Assembly: GCA_015063445.1 (NCBI GenBank)
Contig: SVUD01000025.1
Span: 1 to 27,538 of the forward strand
DNA from: Oscillospiraceae bacterium
GTDB lineage: Bacteria; Bacillota_A; Clostridia; Oscillospirales; CAG-272
Direction: 5' to 3'
Length of the DNA: 27,538 nucleotides
Below are positions 7,038 through 15,678 of the stretch, piece after piece. Numbering within the stretch: the stretch's first letter is position 1; each line of letters begins with the position of its first letter. The position numbers and the translations under genes were made by a program. The notes below the pieces were generated by a model. That model was not told the origin of the DNA, made no database searches, and saw only the letters and a list, made by a program, of their open reading frames with translations.

Positions 7038-10000
7038 TTACTTAGCAACGTATGCCTTTGCTGCTGCCGCATACTGATACATAGCGTCAATTACACTGAC
7101 AGCCTTCTTTGATGAAAGCTGAGCGTCAGTAGGAATTTCTCCCTCGCCATACGCACTGTTTTCAATATGATACTGAGCAAAGGTGGCTACGTTATACTTA
7201 CCGTCGGTTATAACAACGGGAGTATCTCCGATGCTGCCCTCGGCTGTGATAAGTATATCGGATGTGAATTCGGCTATCGTAAGTCCTTCAAGAACTACGG
7301 TACGGTCCGAATTACCGTTTACGGTGTACTCTACCGTCTTATTACCTATAGTGAACGTAAGAGTTCCTACGAAGTTACGGAGAGTCGTAAATACGATGGT
7401 GGGAGCAGAATCAAGTCTTACCGTTGCCTTAAGGAATGCCGCGGAGAGATTCGTTTCATCAAACGCCTCGGAATATTTATCCTCGGAATCCGCGGTAGCG
7501 AATGCCTTGTACTCTTCAACGAGAGCCTCAACCTCTTCATTTGCTTCCTTAACCGTATAAGTAATTACCTCGTTAGCGTAAACGAGAGCTGCGTAAACAA
7601 GAGTCTTATCCGCATTGGTGTATACGCTTGCGCTATCGGAAAGGATAGTAACCGCATAGCTCATAACGCTTGTAGTTATCTCGGCAGTTCCGTTATAGGA
7701 TACACCGTCGTATTCCTCGGTAAACTCCAATACAAATTCAACGTTTTCCGCAAACATATCGGGGGTTACGGGCATCGAGCACATAATATACTGAACGCCG
7801 TCTACCGTTACGTCCTTAATCTCAAGCGCCGTAGCACCAACGCTCGCGCCGACAAAGTATGCCTTATACTCGTAAGGAACGTAAACGTTTACGTTAAAGC
7901 TCGTGTAGAAGGATACGCTCGACTTCAAGCCGGATATCTTGTTTACAACGTCATAGTTGGGATAGAAGGTAACGTCGGTGTCAACTGAAGTTATCTTCTT
8001 GTCATAGTCACCCTTGAAAACAAGAGTTGTGAATTCTGAAATCTTGTAGTCGCTTGTAGCGGGAGCTGTGGGAAGTCCGCCCTTAACAAAGCTCTCGGTA
8101 GTTCCCTTTCCGTCAAGTCCCATAAACGTTACGTTTACGATGTCACTTGCGGTCGCCGTTGCCACGGGAAGTACGGGAAGAACTATCACGTTTGCTTCCT
8201 CGGGAACAAGACTCTCTTTTCCTGCCTCAACGAAGAAGAATCTTCTCGCTGTGGGATTAATGGTAGCGTTAGATTTCGAAGGAACGTAAACATCTATTAT
8301 TCCAGTATCGGAAACACCGTTAAGATTCATAGGCTGATTATATTTAGCCTGCGAAACGCCCTCGGCGTACGATGCTACGTTGAGTCCGTTCTTAAGTATT
8401 GCCTGAGCCATAACACCGCTGTCGATAAGAACCTTACCTCTGTTCACAGCGGTCTCAATGGTACCGTTTGTGATTATGTTCTTAAGCGTAAGACATATAC
8501 CGTTTTCGTCATCGCCTGTATGGTCTAATATATTAGCGTTACCCTTATTAAGAATTACGCAATTCTCGAATCTTACCTCGGGAGTCATCTTAAACGCTGT
8601 ATTATCGTAGTCTTTGAGGTTTATTACCGACGTAGACGTGGGAGCGATTATGGTCGTATTGGTAACGGTCATGCTTCCGCTGTAATAGGAAGTAGCGAAC
8701 GCGTACTTGGAACCTGCATCGGTAGAATTATTGTGTCTGATAGCGCGGATACCATCTACCTCTATAGAACAGGTATCGTCACCGCTTCTTCCCTCTATGA
8801 GAAGGCATCCGTAAAGGGTGAGATTAGAGCCGGGGATAACCTTTCCGTCTACCTCAACCGTACCCACTACAAGATGAGCGTTAGAGTTGTTGAAGGAGCC
8901 GGCGCCGGTATTGGTGCCGCCGAAAACTTCCAAAATTCTGTAGCCGTACATGGTATTACTACCCGCAACACCCTGAACGGATTCGATCATACCGCCGGGC
9001 TGAGATGAATAAACAGAAAGAGTTACGTTTTCGCCCACGGCAAGAAGAGTACCTCTCTTGGTTGCGTGACCGACCTTGATCGTATATCCGTTAAGGTCGA
9101 GAGCCATCTTCGCGGATGCTTCTCTCATAGCGGTAAGCTCTGCTTCGCTATAATCGAATACTTCCTTCTTGGTCGAATCGCTGGTTCTTACGGGCTCGAG
9201 AACTCCGTCACCGTCGTAATCGTACTTACCGCCGTAGATTTCTCCATCTGCCTCTAATCTCTTATCGAGGAATTCATCGGCAAACTGAATATCGCGGCAA
9301 AGAACAAAGGTTTCGCCGGGGTTGAGTGATACAAGAAGCTCGGATGCTTCGTATTCACTGCACGCGATATCAACCATTCCGTTTGCATTCTTGGTGTACG
9401 CAATTGGATTTTCGTAAATATAAGAGGGATACATATAGATGGGAGCTCCTGCCTGGGAGATCGCCATTGAAAGCGTTACGGGCTTAAGCTCATCTACAAT
9501 TCTGTCATCACCCGCGCTGTGCCAACCGCAATGAACCTTTTTAACGTAGTTTACAAGGTCCTTCACGCTCGGTATGCTATCGCCTGTATAGGTAGGAATC
9601 TGACCGGGAGCAACCTCGGTCTTGACATAGTAGGCTTCATCCTTCATCTGCTCGAGATTTCCGTATTCACCTACGTACCAATAATAATTTACCTTTAAAT
9701 CATTGTAAAGCTCATTGAACTGATAAATCGTATTGCCTGTGTTTTCATCGTAAACTATGTTTGCCGCGTAAGAATCGGCGGTAGGATTCATTTCGTAACC
9801 GTTTGAGAGAACGGTAGCGTTCGTCTTAACAGGTCCGTAGAAGTCCTTCTGAAGTCTTACGACGGTTCCAAGCTCGTTAGCCTTAGCCTGAATTTCCTCG
9901 AGACTCGAGCCGCGGTATGTATTACCTGCCGCAGCGAATGCCGTGCCAATATAGGTACCGGGAGAATTTTTGATAATGTAGTTTTCGGGAGATTTATCAA

Positions 10001-12275
10001 ATCCGTCAGCCTCGCCGTCAATCATATAATTCTCGTAGCAACGGAGAGATACGTTATCAATGCAAAGCGTTCCGTTTGAAATCTGAGCTTTTGGAATGTT
10101 GAATCTCAAGCCCTGGAAATAGGTCGTTTCGTTATTTCCGGTGTAGAACGCGTTAGTTCCTATAAGCTCACCGTTGAGATACACGTAAGCAAGACCGCCT
10201 TCATACATCGGATCGGTATAGAATACTACCGACATATGATTCCACATATTAGCGCCGTTAAACTCAACCTCGGGAACCTCGGTAAGATTCGTTCCCTCAG
10301 TTCCAAGCTTATTAACGACCTTGCCGCCCTCTGTAACCTCAAGCCATACAGAAGGAGAAACATTAATGTCGTATGACTGAGATCCACCGGTCTTAACTCC
10401 GGAATATCTTGAAGTGAACTGAAGAGTGAAGTTCGGGAAAATGCCGTTATCAGTTCCGAAATCTACGTCTACTACCGCTACAGCCTTACGCTTTTCGCCA
10501 AACACGTTAGTTCTAATACATTCGTACTGATCGGCGCTTGATGCCTGTCTTTCACCCATTATCCAATAGGGAGATTCGCTTCCGGAAAGCTGAACGGTTC
10601 CCGTTTCACTTTCACCAACCCAGTATCTCATATACTTATTCTGAGCATCCCCCGCTATGAAGTAGGATCCGCCGCGCTGAGCCCACTGGAAGCTTTTCAT
10701 TTTTGCTTCCGCTGTGCTGCCGGAGTTACCTGTACCTTGAGTGTCTCCAAACGGCTCGTACGCGGTCCATCCGGAAGTCTTGGAGCCGTCTTTATAAATA
10801 AGATATTCGTCGTACGAGGTCTTCGCTATATTGTTGAACTGATAAGTCTCAAAGCCCGCAAACTTATAGTCGGTGGCATACTTATCAAAGGTGGTTTCGG
10901 TACCGTCCTCAGCGAAGGTTCTTTCAACGAGAAGGTAAGGAGCATCGGGATTTCCTACAGGCTCGTATACCCACGCGTACTTCTTACTTTCGCATGCGAA
11001 CACGTATTCATTTTCGGTCTTTATAATCTCGCCGGTAGTCTCATCCTTGGTCTCAATAACGTTCTCAATAACCTTAATACCCTCACCGTCCTTAAGCGAG
11101 GTCATAATTCCGTGAACGTTCGTGCGGAAGCCCGCTTCCGCTACGGAGAAGGGCTGCTTTCCGCCGGTTGCGCCGGCTAAAGCGGTTTTTCTGGATATTA
11201 CCGCGCTATCACCGAAGAATCTGAGCATTATCGCTCTCGAGATATTCTCGGAGGTATCGTTTCCGTTAAGGCTCAGGTTTCTTATTGTGGTGTTGTAGAT
11301 ATTAGCTACGTTCTCGCTCATTTCACCGCTCTCGTTTTCGAAACAGATACCTCTGTAGTTACACTCAAGGAAGGAGTCGTAAATATTGATTATCTGCTTG
11401 GGAGAGCCCTTGAAGCTATCGTTCATACCGAGAATAACGTAGTTTCTCGCAGAGAAGTTACCTTCGGACTGGTTGATTATAGAGCTTCTGTTCGTCGAAC
11501 AGGAGATAAGCGAGTTTTCGATTCTGATAACCTCTTCGTTGGGGTTAACAGCCACACCGGACTTAATTCCCGAATGCTCGGTAAAGAACGCGCTGTTCTT
11601 GATAAGAAGATGTCCCGTTCCCGCAACGTTAACCACGAACTGACCGGGATGGCTCATGTAAGGAGTATCATACTCGAAGCGTACGGTATCAAACACGAAA
11701 TCAACGTCTACCGAAGTAACGTTTCGCATTTCGAAGAATGAATGCCACTGCTTACCTACAGCATCGGAATAAACGTCGATATTCTTGAAGCTCCATGCTC
11801 CGAATTCGGTATATACCAATCTGTTATTCGCATAACCCGTATGGATTATATCAATTCCCTTCGTGCCGTGCGTTCCTTCTATGGAGAAGGTGACGCCATC
11901 GGCGTTAGAGGTCGCAAGCATTCCGTCAAGAAGTATTCTTCCTTCTCCCTTGATGGTGAGCGACGTATTGCCCTTGAGCTCGAAAGCGCTGATATCGGTT
12001 GAAGTAAGAGTATAACTTCCAATGTTAACCGTGAGATTTTTACCGCTGAGAATAAGCTTCTCCTCCATCACACAGTTACCAAGAAGAGTAATCTCGGTAG
12101 CGTCAGCCGCATTTTCCCATGCAACCGCAAGCGTACCCTCTTGCTTGTTTCCTTCTGCATCAACGTAGCTTACCAAGCCGCTGTTTTCCTCCGCTCCGCT
12201 GACAGACATCACAATGCCTGCGCAAAGAAGAGCAAAAGCGAGAATGAGTAAACTGATTTTGGTGAGTTTTTTCAT
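7038..12275 (-). CDS. Giant secreted beta-helix/LamG-like protein B (1745 aa), function unknown
   Basis: Full-length diverged paralogue of the protein at 1496-6754; same order of regions and nearly the same length. Signal peptide at residues 1-28 (MKKLTK, hydrophobic core, probable cut after VSG). First beta-helix-like region about 40-340, ending before the shared motif AWVYEPVGNPDAPYLLVE (protein A: AWVYDPVGDPDAPFVLVD). LamG/concanavalin-like region about 470-745, with VYLNGELIG and LCIDNVSLRCYENY. Second helix-like region from about 1035 (MALDLNGYTIKV, VTLSVYSSQPGG). C-terminal region from about 1448 (SVSFYTSFNVNVYVPYEY) to the end. No cell-wall sorting signal, repeat anchor or active-site motif was recognised. 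AAAGGAG (12284-12290) is 8 bases before ATG and a consensus promoter lies upstream. Gene A follows after 283 bases and may be partly read from this promoter. Possible roles are surface adhesion or glycan binding; this is inference only. Confidence 0.9.
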   Translation of the reverse strand: MKKLTKISLLILAFALLCAGIVMSVSGAEENSGLVSYVDAEGNKQEGTLAVAWENAADATEITLLGNCVMEEKLILSGKNLTVNIGSYTLTSTDISAFELKGNTSLTIKGEGRILLDGMLATSNADGVTFSIEGTHGTKGIDIIHTGYANNRLVYTEFGAWSFKNIDVYSDAVGKQWHSFFEMRNVTSVDVDFVFDTVRFEYDTPYMSHPGQFVVNVAGTGHLLIKNSAFFTEHSGIKSGVAVNPNEEVIRIENSLISCSTNRSSIINQSEGNFSARNYVILGMNDSFKGSPKQIINIYDSFLECNYRGICFENESGEMSENVANIYNTTIRNLSLNGNDTSENISRAIMLRFFGDSAVISRKTALAGATGGKQPFSVAEAGFRTNVHGIMTSLKDGEGIKVIENVIETKDETTGEIIKTENEYVFACESKKYAWVYEPVGNPDAPYLLVERTFAEDGTETTFDKYATDYKFAGFETYQFNNIAKTSYDEYLIYKDGSKTSGWTAYEPFGDTQGTGNSGSTAEAKMKSFQWAQRGGSYFIAGDAQNKYMRYWVGESETGTVQLSGSESPYWIMGERQASSADQYECIRTNVFGEKRKAVAVVDVDFGTDNGIFPNFTLQFTSRYSGVKTGGSQSYDINVSPSVWLEVTEGGKVVNKLGTEGTNLTEVPEVEFNGANMWNHMSVVFYTDPMYEGGLAYVYLNGELIGTNAFYTGNNETTYFQGLRFNIPKAQISNGTLCIDNVSLRCYENYMIDGEADGFDKSPENYIIKNSPGTYIGTAFAAAGNTYRGSSLEEIQAKANELGTVVRLQKDFYGPVKTNATVLSNGYEMNPTADSYAANIVYDENTGNTIYQFNELYNDLKVNYYWYVGEYGNLEQMKDEAYYVKTEVAPGQIPTYTGDSIPSVKDLVNYVKKVHCGWHSAGDDRIVDELKPVTLSMAISQAGAPIYMYPSYIYENPIAYTKNANGMVDIACSEYEASELLVSLNPGETFVLCRDIQFADEFLDKRLEADGEIYGGKYDYDGDGVLEPVRTSDSTKKEVFDYSEAELTAMREASAKMALDLNGYTIKVGHATKRGTLLAVGENVTLSVYSSQPGGMIESVQGVAGSNTMYGYRILEVFGGTNTGAGSFNNSNAHLVVGTVEVDGKVIPGSNLTLYGCLLIEGRSGDDTCSIEVDGIRAIRHNNSTDAGSKYAFATSYYSGSMTVTNTTIIAPTSTSVINLKDYDNTAFKMTPEVRFENCVILNKGNANILDHTGDDENGICLTLKNIITNGTIETAVNRGKVLIDSGVMAQAILKNGLNVASYAEGVSQAKYNQPMNLNGVSDTGIIDVYVPSKSNATINPTARRFFFVEAGKESLVPEEANVIVLPVLPVATATASDIVNVTFMGLDGKGTTESFVKGGLPTAPATSDYKISEFTTLVFKGDYDKKITSVDTDVTFYPNYDVVNKISGLKSSVSFYTSFNVNVYVPYEYKAYFVGASVGATALEIKDVTVDGVQYIMCSMPVTPDMFAENVEFVLEFTEEYDGVSYNGTAEITTSVMSYAVTILSDSASVYTNADKTLVYAALVYANEVITYTVKEANEEVEALVEEYKAFATADSEDKYSEAFDETNLSAAFLKATVRLDSAPTIVFTTLRNFVGTLTFTIGNKTVEYTVNGNSDRTVVLEGLTIAEFTSDILITAEGSIGDTPVVITDGKYNVATFAQYHIENSAYGEGEIPTDAQLSSKKAVSVIDAMYQYAAAAKAYVAK

Positions 12276-12304
12276 TTGAAATTCTCCTTTTTGTTTTTTG
12301 CCAC

Positions 12305-12324
12305 CGCGTAATAATATTTACGCG
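12305..12324 (-). repeat. Leader hairpin of giant gene B
   Basis: CGCGTAA / TTACGCG with a 6-base loop lies between the predicted transcription start (about 12340) and the ribosome binding site (12284-12290). A weaker hairpin holds the matching place ahead of giant gene A. Confidence 0.5.
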
Positions 12325-12346
12325 ATATATATAATAACACACATAT

Positions 12347-12375
12347 AGTATACAAGAAAAAAGAGGCGTTGTCAA
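12347..12375 (-). promoter_or_regulatory. Sigma-70-type promoter of giant gene B
   Basis: Minus strand TTGACA (12370-12375), 17-base spacer, TATACT (12347-12352): 11 of 12 consensus positions. The predicted 5' leader is about 65 bases and carries the hairpin at 12305-12324. The consensus match suggests high expression. Confidence 0.85.
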
Positions 12376-12462
12376 TTAACGAGACTTTACAAAATTACGC
12401 ATGGTTTTTGGTGAATATTGCTAAAATCCTTGTTTCTCGACTCTTCGCATTCACAGTTTTGC

Positions 12463-12491
12463 TTGACACAGAGCGAGTATTGTGGTAAAAT
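12463..12491 (+). promoter_or_regulatory. Sigma-70-type promoter of the helicase gene
   Basis: TTGACA (12463-12468), 17-base spacer, TAAAAT (12486-12491). It diverges from the giant gene B promoter about 90 bases away. Its position shows that an in-frame GTG at 12482 cannot be the translation start, because it would lie upstream of the transcript's 5' end. Confidence 0.85.
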
Positions 12492-12508
12492 ATACGAAGA
12501 ATTTCTTA

Positions 12509-12517
12509 GGAAGGAGG
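12509..12517 (+). promoter_or_regulatory. Ribosome binding site deciding the helicase start
   Basis: GGAAGGAGG ends 9 bases before a TTG at 12527-12529. No ATG or GTG lies at a suitable distance in frame, so TTG is taken as the start. Confidence 0.8.
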
Positions 12518-12526
12518 ACGCGCGTT

Positions 12527-14917
12527 TTGATATACGACGAAGAAAAAAAGCTCTTGATTCTTGACGTAAAGGAAGCGGTTTCAACGGCAAGACGGGGAAT
12601 AAGCACAAACACCGTTTTTGACGAAGACGAACCTCGTTTTTCCGCAATGCGTCTTCCCGAAGGGTATTCAAAGGAAAGCATCGTGAAGCTCTCGCGTGAA
12701 TTAGAGCTTTCGGGCTACAATTTCAGAATTGAAGGAGAAGCGCTTTCTTTTGAAAACAATGTTTTAACAGTGCTTTTCACAACTCCTACGATGCGAGAGG
12801 CAAAGAGGCGTGAAAGCGAAAAGCAGGCTCGCGGAGAAGCCTTTATGCTCGGCGCTATGGCGCTATCAAAGGGCGGCAGCGCGGAGGAAATCTTAATCAT
12901 AAAAACGGTATACTTCTCCGAGGAAAGTTTAGAAACCTCAACCGTGGAGGAGACTGTCACGCGCGCCAAACTATACGCCTTTTTTGACAAATGCGCTGAG
13001 GCGCTCACCGAGACGGCGCGAGCCGAGATAGAGCGAGTTACCGAAAGGCTGCCAACGATGAAAGGCGTAAGATTTCCCTATGGCAAAGCAAGAGACGGTC
13101 AGGACGAATTTATAAGAGCCGCTTACAGAGCCATGGCGAAGGGCGGACGTCTCTATGCCGCGGCGCCCACGGGAACGGGCAAAACCGTTTCTACCATTTT
13201 CCCCGCTTTAAGAGCTCTCGGAAATAAAAAATGCGATAAGGTTTTTTATCTTACTCCTAAGCAAACAACGGCAATTGCAGCCAAAGAATGTATAGAATTG
13301 TTTACAAAAGCAGGTGTTAGGGCGCGTTCAATTATACTCATAGCCAAAGAGAAGCTTTGCAAAAGAGGAAGTGTTTGCAGAGAAAGCAAAAAGCTTTGCC
13401 CCGCTTGCTTCTCGGGAAAAGTCGCAGAAGCGGCTATGAAGCTGTTTGATATGGGTATTCCGTGCGTTACACCCGATGACGTATCGAGAATCGCGGCAGA
13501 ATTCACAGTTTGCCCTTATGAGCTTTCGCTCACCTATGCCGAGCTTTGCGATATCGTTATATGTGATTTCAACTATCTTTTTGATCCTCAAGTATACATA
13601 AGACGATTCTTCACACGGTATAGCTCTTACGCATTTTTAGTTGACGAGGCGCACAACCTTGCCGAGCGAGCGAGAGAAATGTACAGTGCGGAAATAACCG
13701 CGGATGATATCAGCGACACAGAGCTTCTCGGGGACCTTTCTCTTCTTAAAGCCGCTTCACTTAAAGCGAGAACGCTTTTTGAAGAAACTCTTCTCCCCCT
13801 TTTGCGCGACGAGTTGATACGTGATAAGGACGGGATCTTACACGGGGCGTACCATTCATCAAATTTGCCGGGGGAATTTTATGAAATTTTCGGAAAGCTC
13901 ACGGCAATAGCCGAAGATGAGCTATACGCTTCATTTTCCGCTAAGGATGATGAAAAGGACGCAAGAATATCCTATATTCGAGAATACCTCTACAAAATAA
14001 AAAAGTTCAACGAAGCCGTATTACGCTTCGATACAGGATTTGAAATTCTCGTTTTCCTCGACGGCGACAAGCTTCGGGCAAAAATTTATTGTATTGATAC
14101 CGGCAGAGTTATAGACAGGTGTCTTAACTGCGGAAAATCAGCCGTGTTCTTCTCGGGAACGCTCACGCCTCTCGGTTATTACCGCACTCTTCTCGGCGGA
14201 GATAATTCATCGGAGATGCTTGAAATTGACTCTCCGTTCGTAAAAGAGCAGCTTGCGGTCGCGGTTATGGACAAGATCACCACACGGTACTCGGAGCGTG
14301 AGGATTCGATGTTAGCCGTATGCAGAGTTATTGCGGCAACGCTCTCGGCAAGACGGGGAAATTATATGATTTTCTCTCCGTCGTTTGCCTATTCCGAGGC
14401 GCTGGCGAACGCGTTCAAGAAAAAGTATCCCAAAATAAAAATCATATCGCAAAAGCCTAATATGACAAAGGCGGAAAAGGACTCATTCCTTGACGAATTC
14501 TCAAAAACCGACGGTACGTATCTCGCGGCGTTTTGCGTTATGGGCGGTATATACTCCGAGGGAATTGACCTGGTAGGCGACAAGCTTATCGGCGCCATAA
14601 TTGTAGGTATAGGTATGCCTTCCCTATCGTATGAGCGTGAGGCTATTGCGGAATATTATCAAGAAAAGCTTGATTCGGGAAAAGAATTCGCTTATCTTTA
14701 TCCCGGTATGAACAGAGTTCTTCAGGCTGCGGGAAGAGTTATAAGGACGGAAGGCGACCGAGGAGTTATCGTGCTTATAGATGACAGATTTCGTGACCCT
14801 CTTTATAAAAAATCCGCTCCTAAGATTTGGCAGGGTATGAGCTTTTTCGAGGACGCAAAATCCCTTAAGGAATATCTCGAAGAATTTTGGCTCGAAATAG
14901 ATAATGAAGAAAAATAG
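12527..14917 (+). CDS. Rad3/XPD-like (DinG-type) Fe-S DNA helicase
   Basis: ATP-driven DNA helicase of superfamily 2, COG1199 group, 796 residues from the TTG start. Walker A APTGTGKT is at 213-220 and the DEAH box (VDEAHNL) at 373-376. Between them four cysteines C278, C284, C291 and C294 are spaced to hold a 4Fe-4S cluster, as in XPD and DinG; C329 (CPYEL) is nearby. The second motor domain shows VFFSGTLTPLGYY, GIYSEGIDLVGDKL and the arginine-finger segment QAAGRVIRTEGDRG. Clostridial relatives usually begin with a PD-(D/E)XK-type nuclease domain; here the first 170 residues keep a similar layout (ending RFPYGKARDGQDEFIRAAYR) but I see no convincing nuclease residues. Probable role is unwinding during DNA repair. 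It is monocistronic, with its own promoter and a shared downstream terminator. Confidence 0.9.
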   Translation: MIYDEEKKLLILDVKEAVSTARRGISTNTVFDEDEPRFSAMRLPEGYSKESIVKLSRELELSGYNFRIEGEALSFENNVLTVLFTTPTMREAKRRESEKQARGEAFMLGAMALSKGGSAEEILIIKTVYFSEESLETSTVEETVTRAKLYAFFDKCAEALTETARAEIERVTERLPTMKGVRFPYGKARDGQDEFIRAAYRAMAKGGRLYAAAPTGTGKTVSTIFPALRALGNKKCDKVFYLTPKQTTAIAAKECIELFTKAGVRARSIILIAKEKLCKRGSVCRESKKLCPACFSGKVAEAAMKLFDMGIPCVTPDDVSRIAAEFTVCPYELSLTYAELCDIVICDFNYLFDPQVYIRRFFTRYSSYAFLVDEAHNLAERAREMYSAEITADDISDTELLGDLSLLKAASLKARTLFEETLLPLLRDELIRDKDGILHGAYHSSNLPGEFYEIFGKLTAIAEDELYASFSAKDDEKDARISYIREYLYKIKKFNEAVLRFDTGFEILVFLDGDKLRAKIYCIDTGRVIDRCLNCGKSAVFFSGTLTPLGYYRTLLGGDNSSEMLEIDSPFVKEQLAVAVMDKITTRYSEREDSMLAVCRVIAATLSARRGNYMIFSPSFAYSEALANAFKKKYPKIKIISQKPNMTKAEKDSFLDEFSKTDGTYLAAFCVMGGIYSEGIDLVGDKLIGAIIVGIGMPSLSYEREAIAEYYQEKLDSGKEFAYLYPGMNRVLQAAGRVIRTEGDRGVIVLIDDRFRDPLYKKSAPKIWQGMSFFEDAKSLKEYLEEFWLEIDNEEK

Positions 14918-15005
14918 TGGTTTTTGAAAACAATTATTTACTTTTTTATCAATAATGCAAGTTATATCATTATCGTTTGCTCTGTGTTTTTTCTTAGTCA
15001 CAATA

Positions 15006-15059
15006 AAAAAAGTCTTATAAGTCACATACCGAACGGCGCGTGATTTATAAGACTTTTTT
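15006..15059. terminator. Bidirectional terminator between helicase and RNHCP genes
   Basis: AAAAAAGTCTTATAA / TTATAAGACTTTTTT pair perfectly and extend inward through a G-T wobble to TCAC / GTGA, giving a 20-bp stem with a 14-base loop. The T-runs on both strands suit the two converging genes. Confidence 0.9.
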
Positions 15060-15068
15060 GTTATTTTA

Positions 15069-15395
15069 TTAATGATAAGCTGTAAGCTTTATTATCAAAT
15101 CAAGGTCATCAGGCTGCACCTTGGCTTCATGAGCCGCTTTGTTTCTGACTACCGTCCCGCATTTTTCACATTTATGAATTATAACGTAGCCCTTTTTACT
15201 GTCCGGCTCGGCGCCCGCAGGTCTTAATATGCCTCGGCAGTTATTTGCTCTGTCACCGGGATTTATATCTACGTGAAGCGAGCAGAGGCAGAAGGGACAG
15301 TGATTACGTGAGGTATAGCCAAGCGGAAGAACCTCTTTTTTGCAGTTCTCGCATATAAAGCCGCTATCGTTCTTAGAAAATCTTTTACTTTCCAT
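15069..15395 (-). CDS. RNHCP domain protein (zinc-ribbon-like, 108 aa)
   Basis: Small cytoplasmic protein of the RNHCP family, named for its RNHCP motif; the role is unknown. The motif SRNHCPFCLCSLHVDINPGD is at about residues 29-48 and is followed by RANNCRGILRP. Cysteine pairs at ICENCKK (about 15-18), HCPFC (33-36) and HKCEKCG (75-78) suggest bound zinc, like two ribbon-type knuckles. Length is normal for the family. AAAGGA lies close before the ATG. The gene stands alone between the converging helicase and a divergent small peptide gene, so context adds no functional hint. RNA binding has been suggested by its basic, cysteine-rich nature, but that is inference. Confidence 0.88.
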   Translation of the reverse strand: MESKRFSKNDSGFICENCKKEVLPLGYTSRNHCPFCLCSLHVDINPGDRANNCRGILRPAGAEPDSKKGYVIIHKCEKCGTVVRNKAAHEAKVQPDDLDLIIKLTAYH

Positions 15396-15464
15396 ATTTT
15401 TTCCTTTACGAGTATTTTTGTGAAAAAAGCAGATACAATAAACTAAAAAAACGGAGGTTATATT

Positions 15465-15572
15465 TTGAAAAGAATTTTTGGTATAGGCGCGGTTATTCTT
15501 ATAGCAATGGCGCTCGGATTAAGTCTTACCGGTGAGATTGCCGACATTGGTACGCTCATAATTAAGAAGTAA
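15465..15572 (+). CDS. Small hydrophobic peptide, 35 aa
   Basis: TTG start at 15465 with GGAGG (15453-15457) seven bases upstream. The product begins MKRIFGIGAVILIAMALG and ends GTLIIKK. It has a basic N-terminus, a hydrophobic stretch of about 18 residues (5-22) and a short polar tail with two final lysines, so it is probably a single-pass membrane peptide or a cleaved leader. It is divergent from the RNHCP gene and runs toward mnmE. A TACAAT at 15434-15439 could be a -10 box, but no good -35 goes with it. I know no family for it. The ribosome binding site and clean composition favour a real gene, yet its size leaves doubt. Confidence 0.5.
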   Translation: MKRIFGIGAVILIAMALGLSLTGEIADIGTLIIKK

Positions 15573-15609
15573 AGCTTGACACGATATATCGGTAATAAAG
15601 AACTAAATC

Positions 15610-15629
15610 TTAACACGGTACACCGTTAA
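15610..15629 (-). terminator. Weak hairpin downstream of mnmE
   Basis: ACGGT / ACCGT core flanked by TTAA on each side with a two-base bulge. On the minus strand it is followed by the T-rich stretch GATTTAGTTCTTTATT, about 50 bases past the mnmE stop. The loop is tight and the stem short, so terminator activity is uncertain. The adjacent palindrome CGATATATCG (15582-15591) may belong to the same structure. Confidence 0.3.
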
Positions 15630-15678
15630 CCACCGAGTTGTCCATTATATTTACAGTTTCATTCAAGAAATACGAATA

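Noticed and set aside
1496..12275. Pectate lyase or other polysaccharide-degrading activity for the giant proteins
   Set aside because: The beta-helix resemblance is structural only; no catalytic residue pattern could be pointed out, so no enzyme function was assigned.
12387..12681. Minus-strand frames covering the helicase promoter and 5' end
   Set aside because: They overlap a clear divergent promoter and the helicase coding start, and lack ribosome binding sites.
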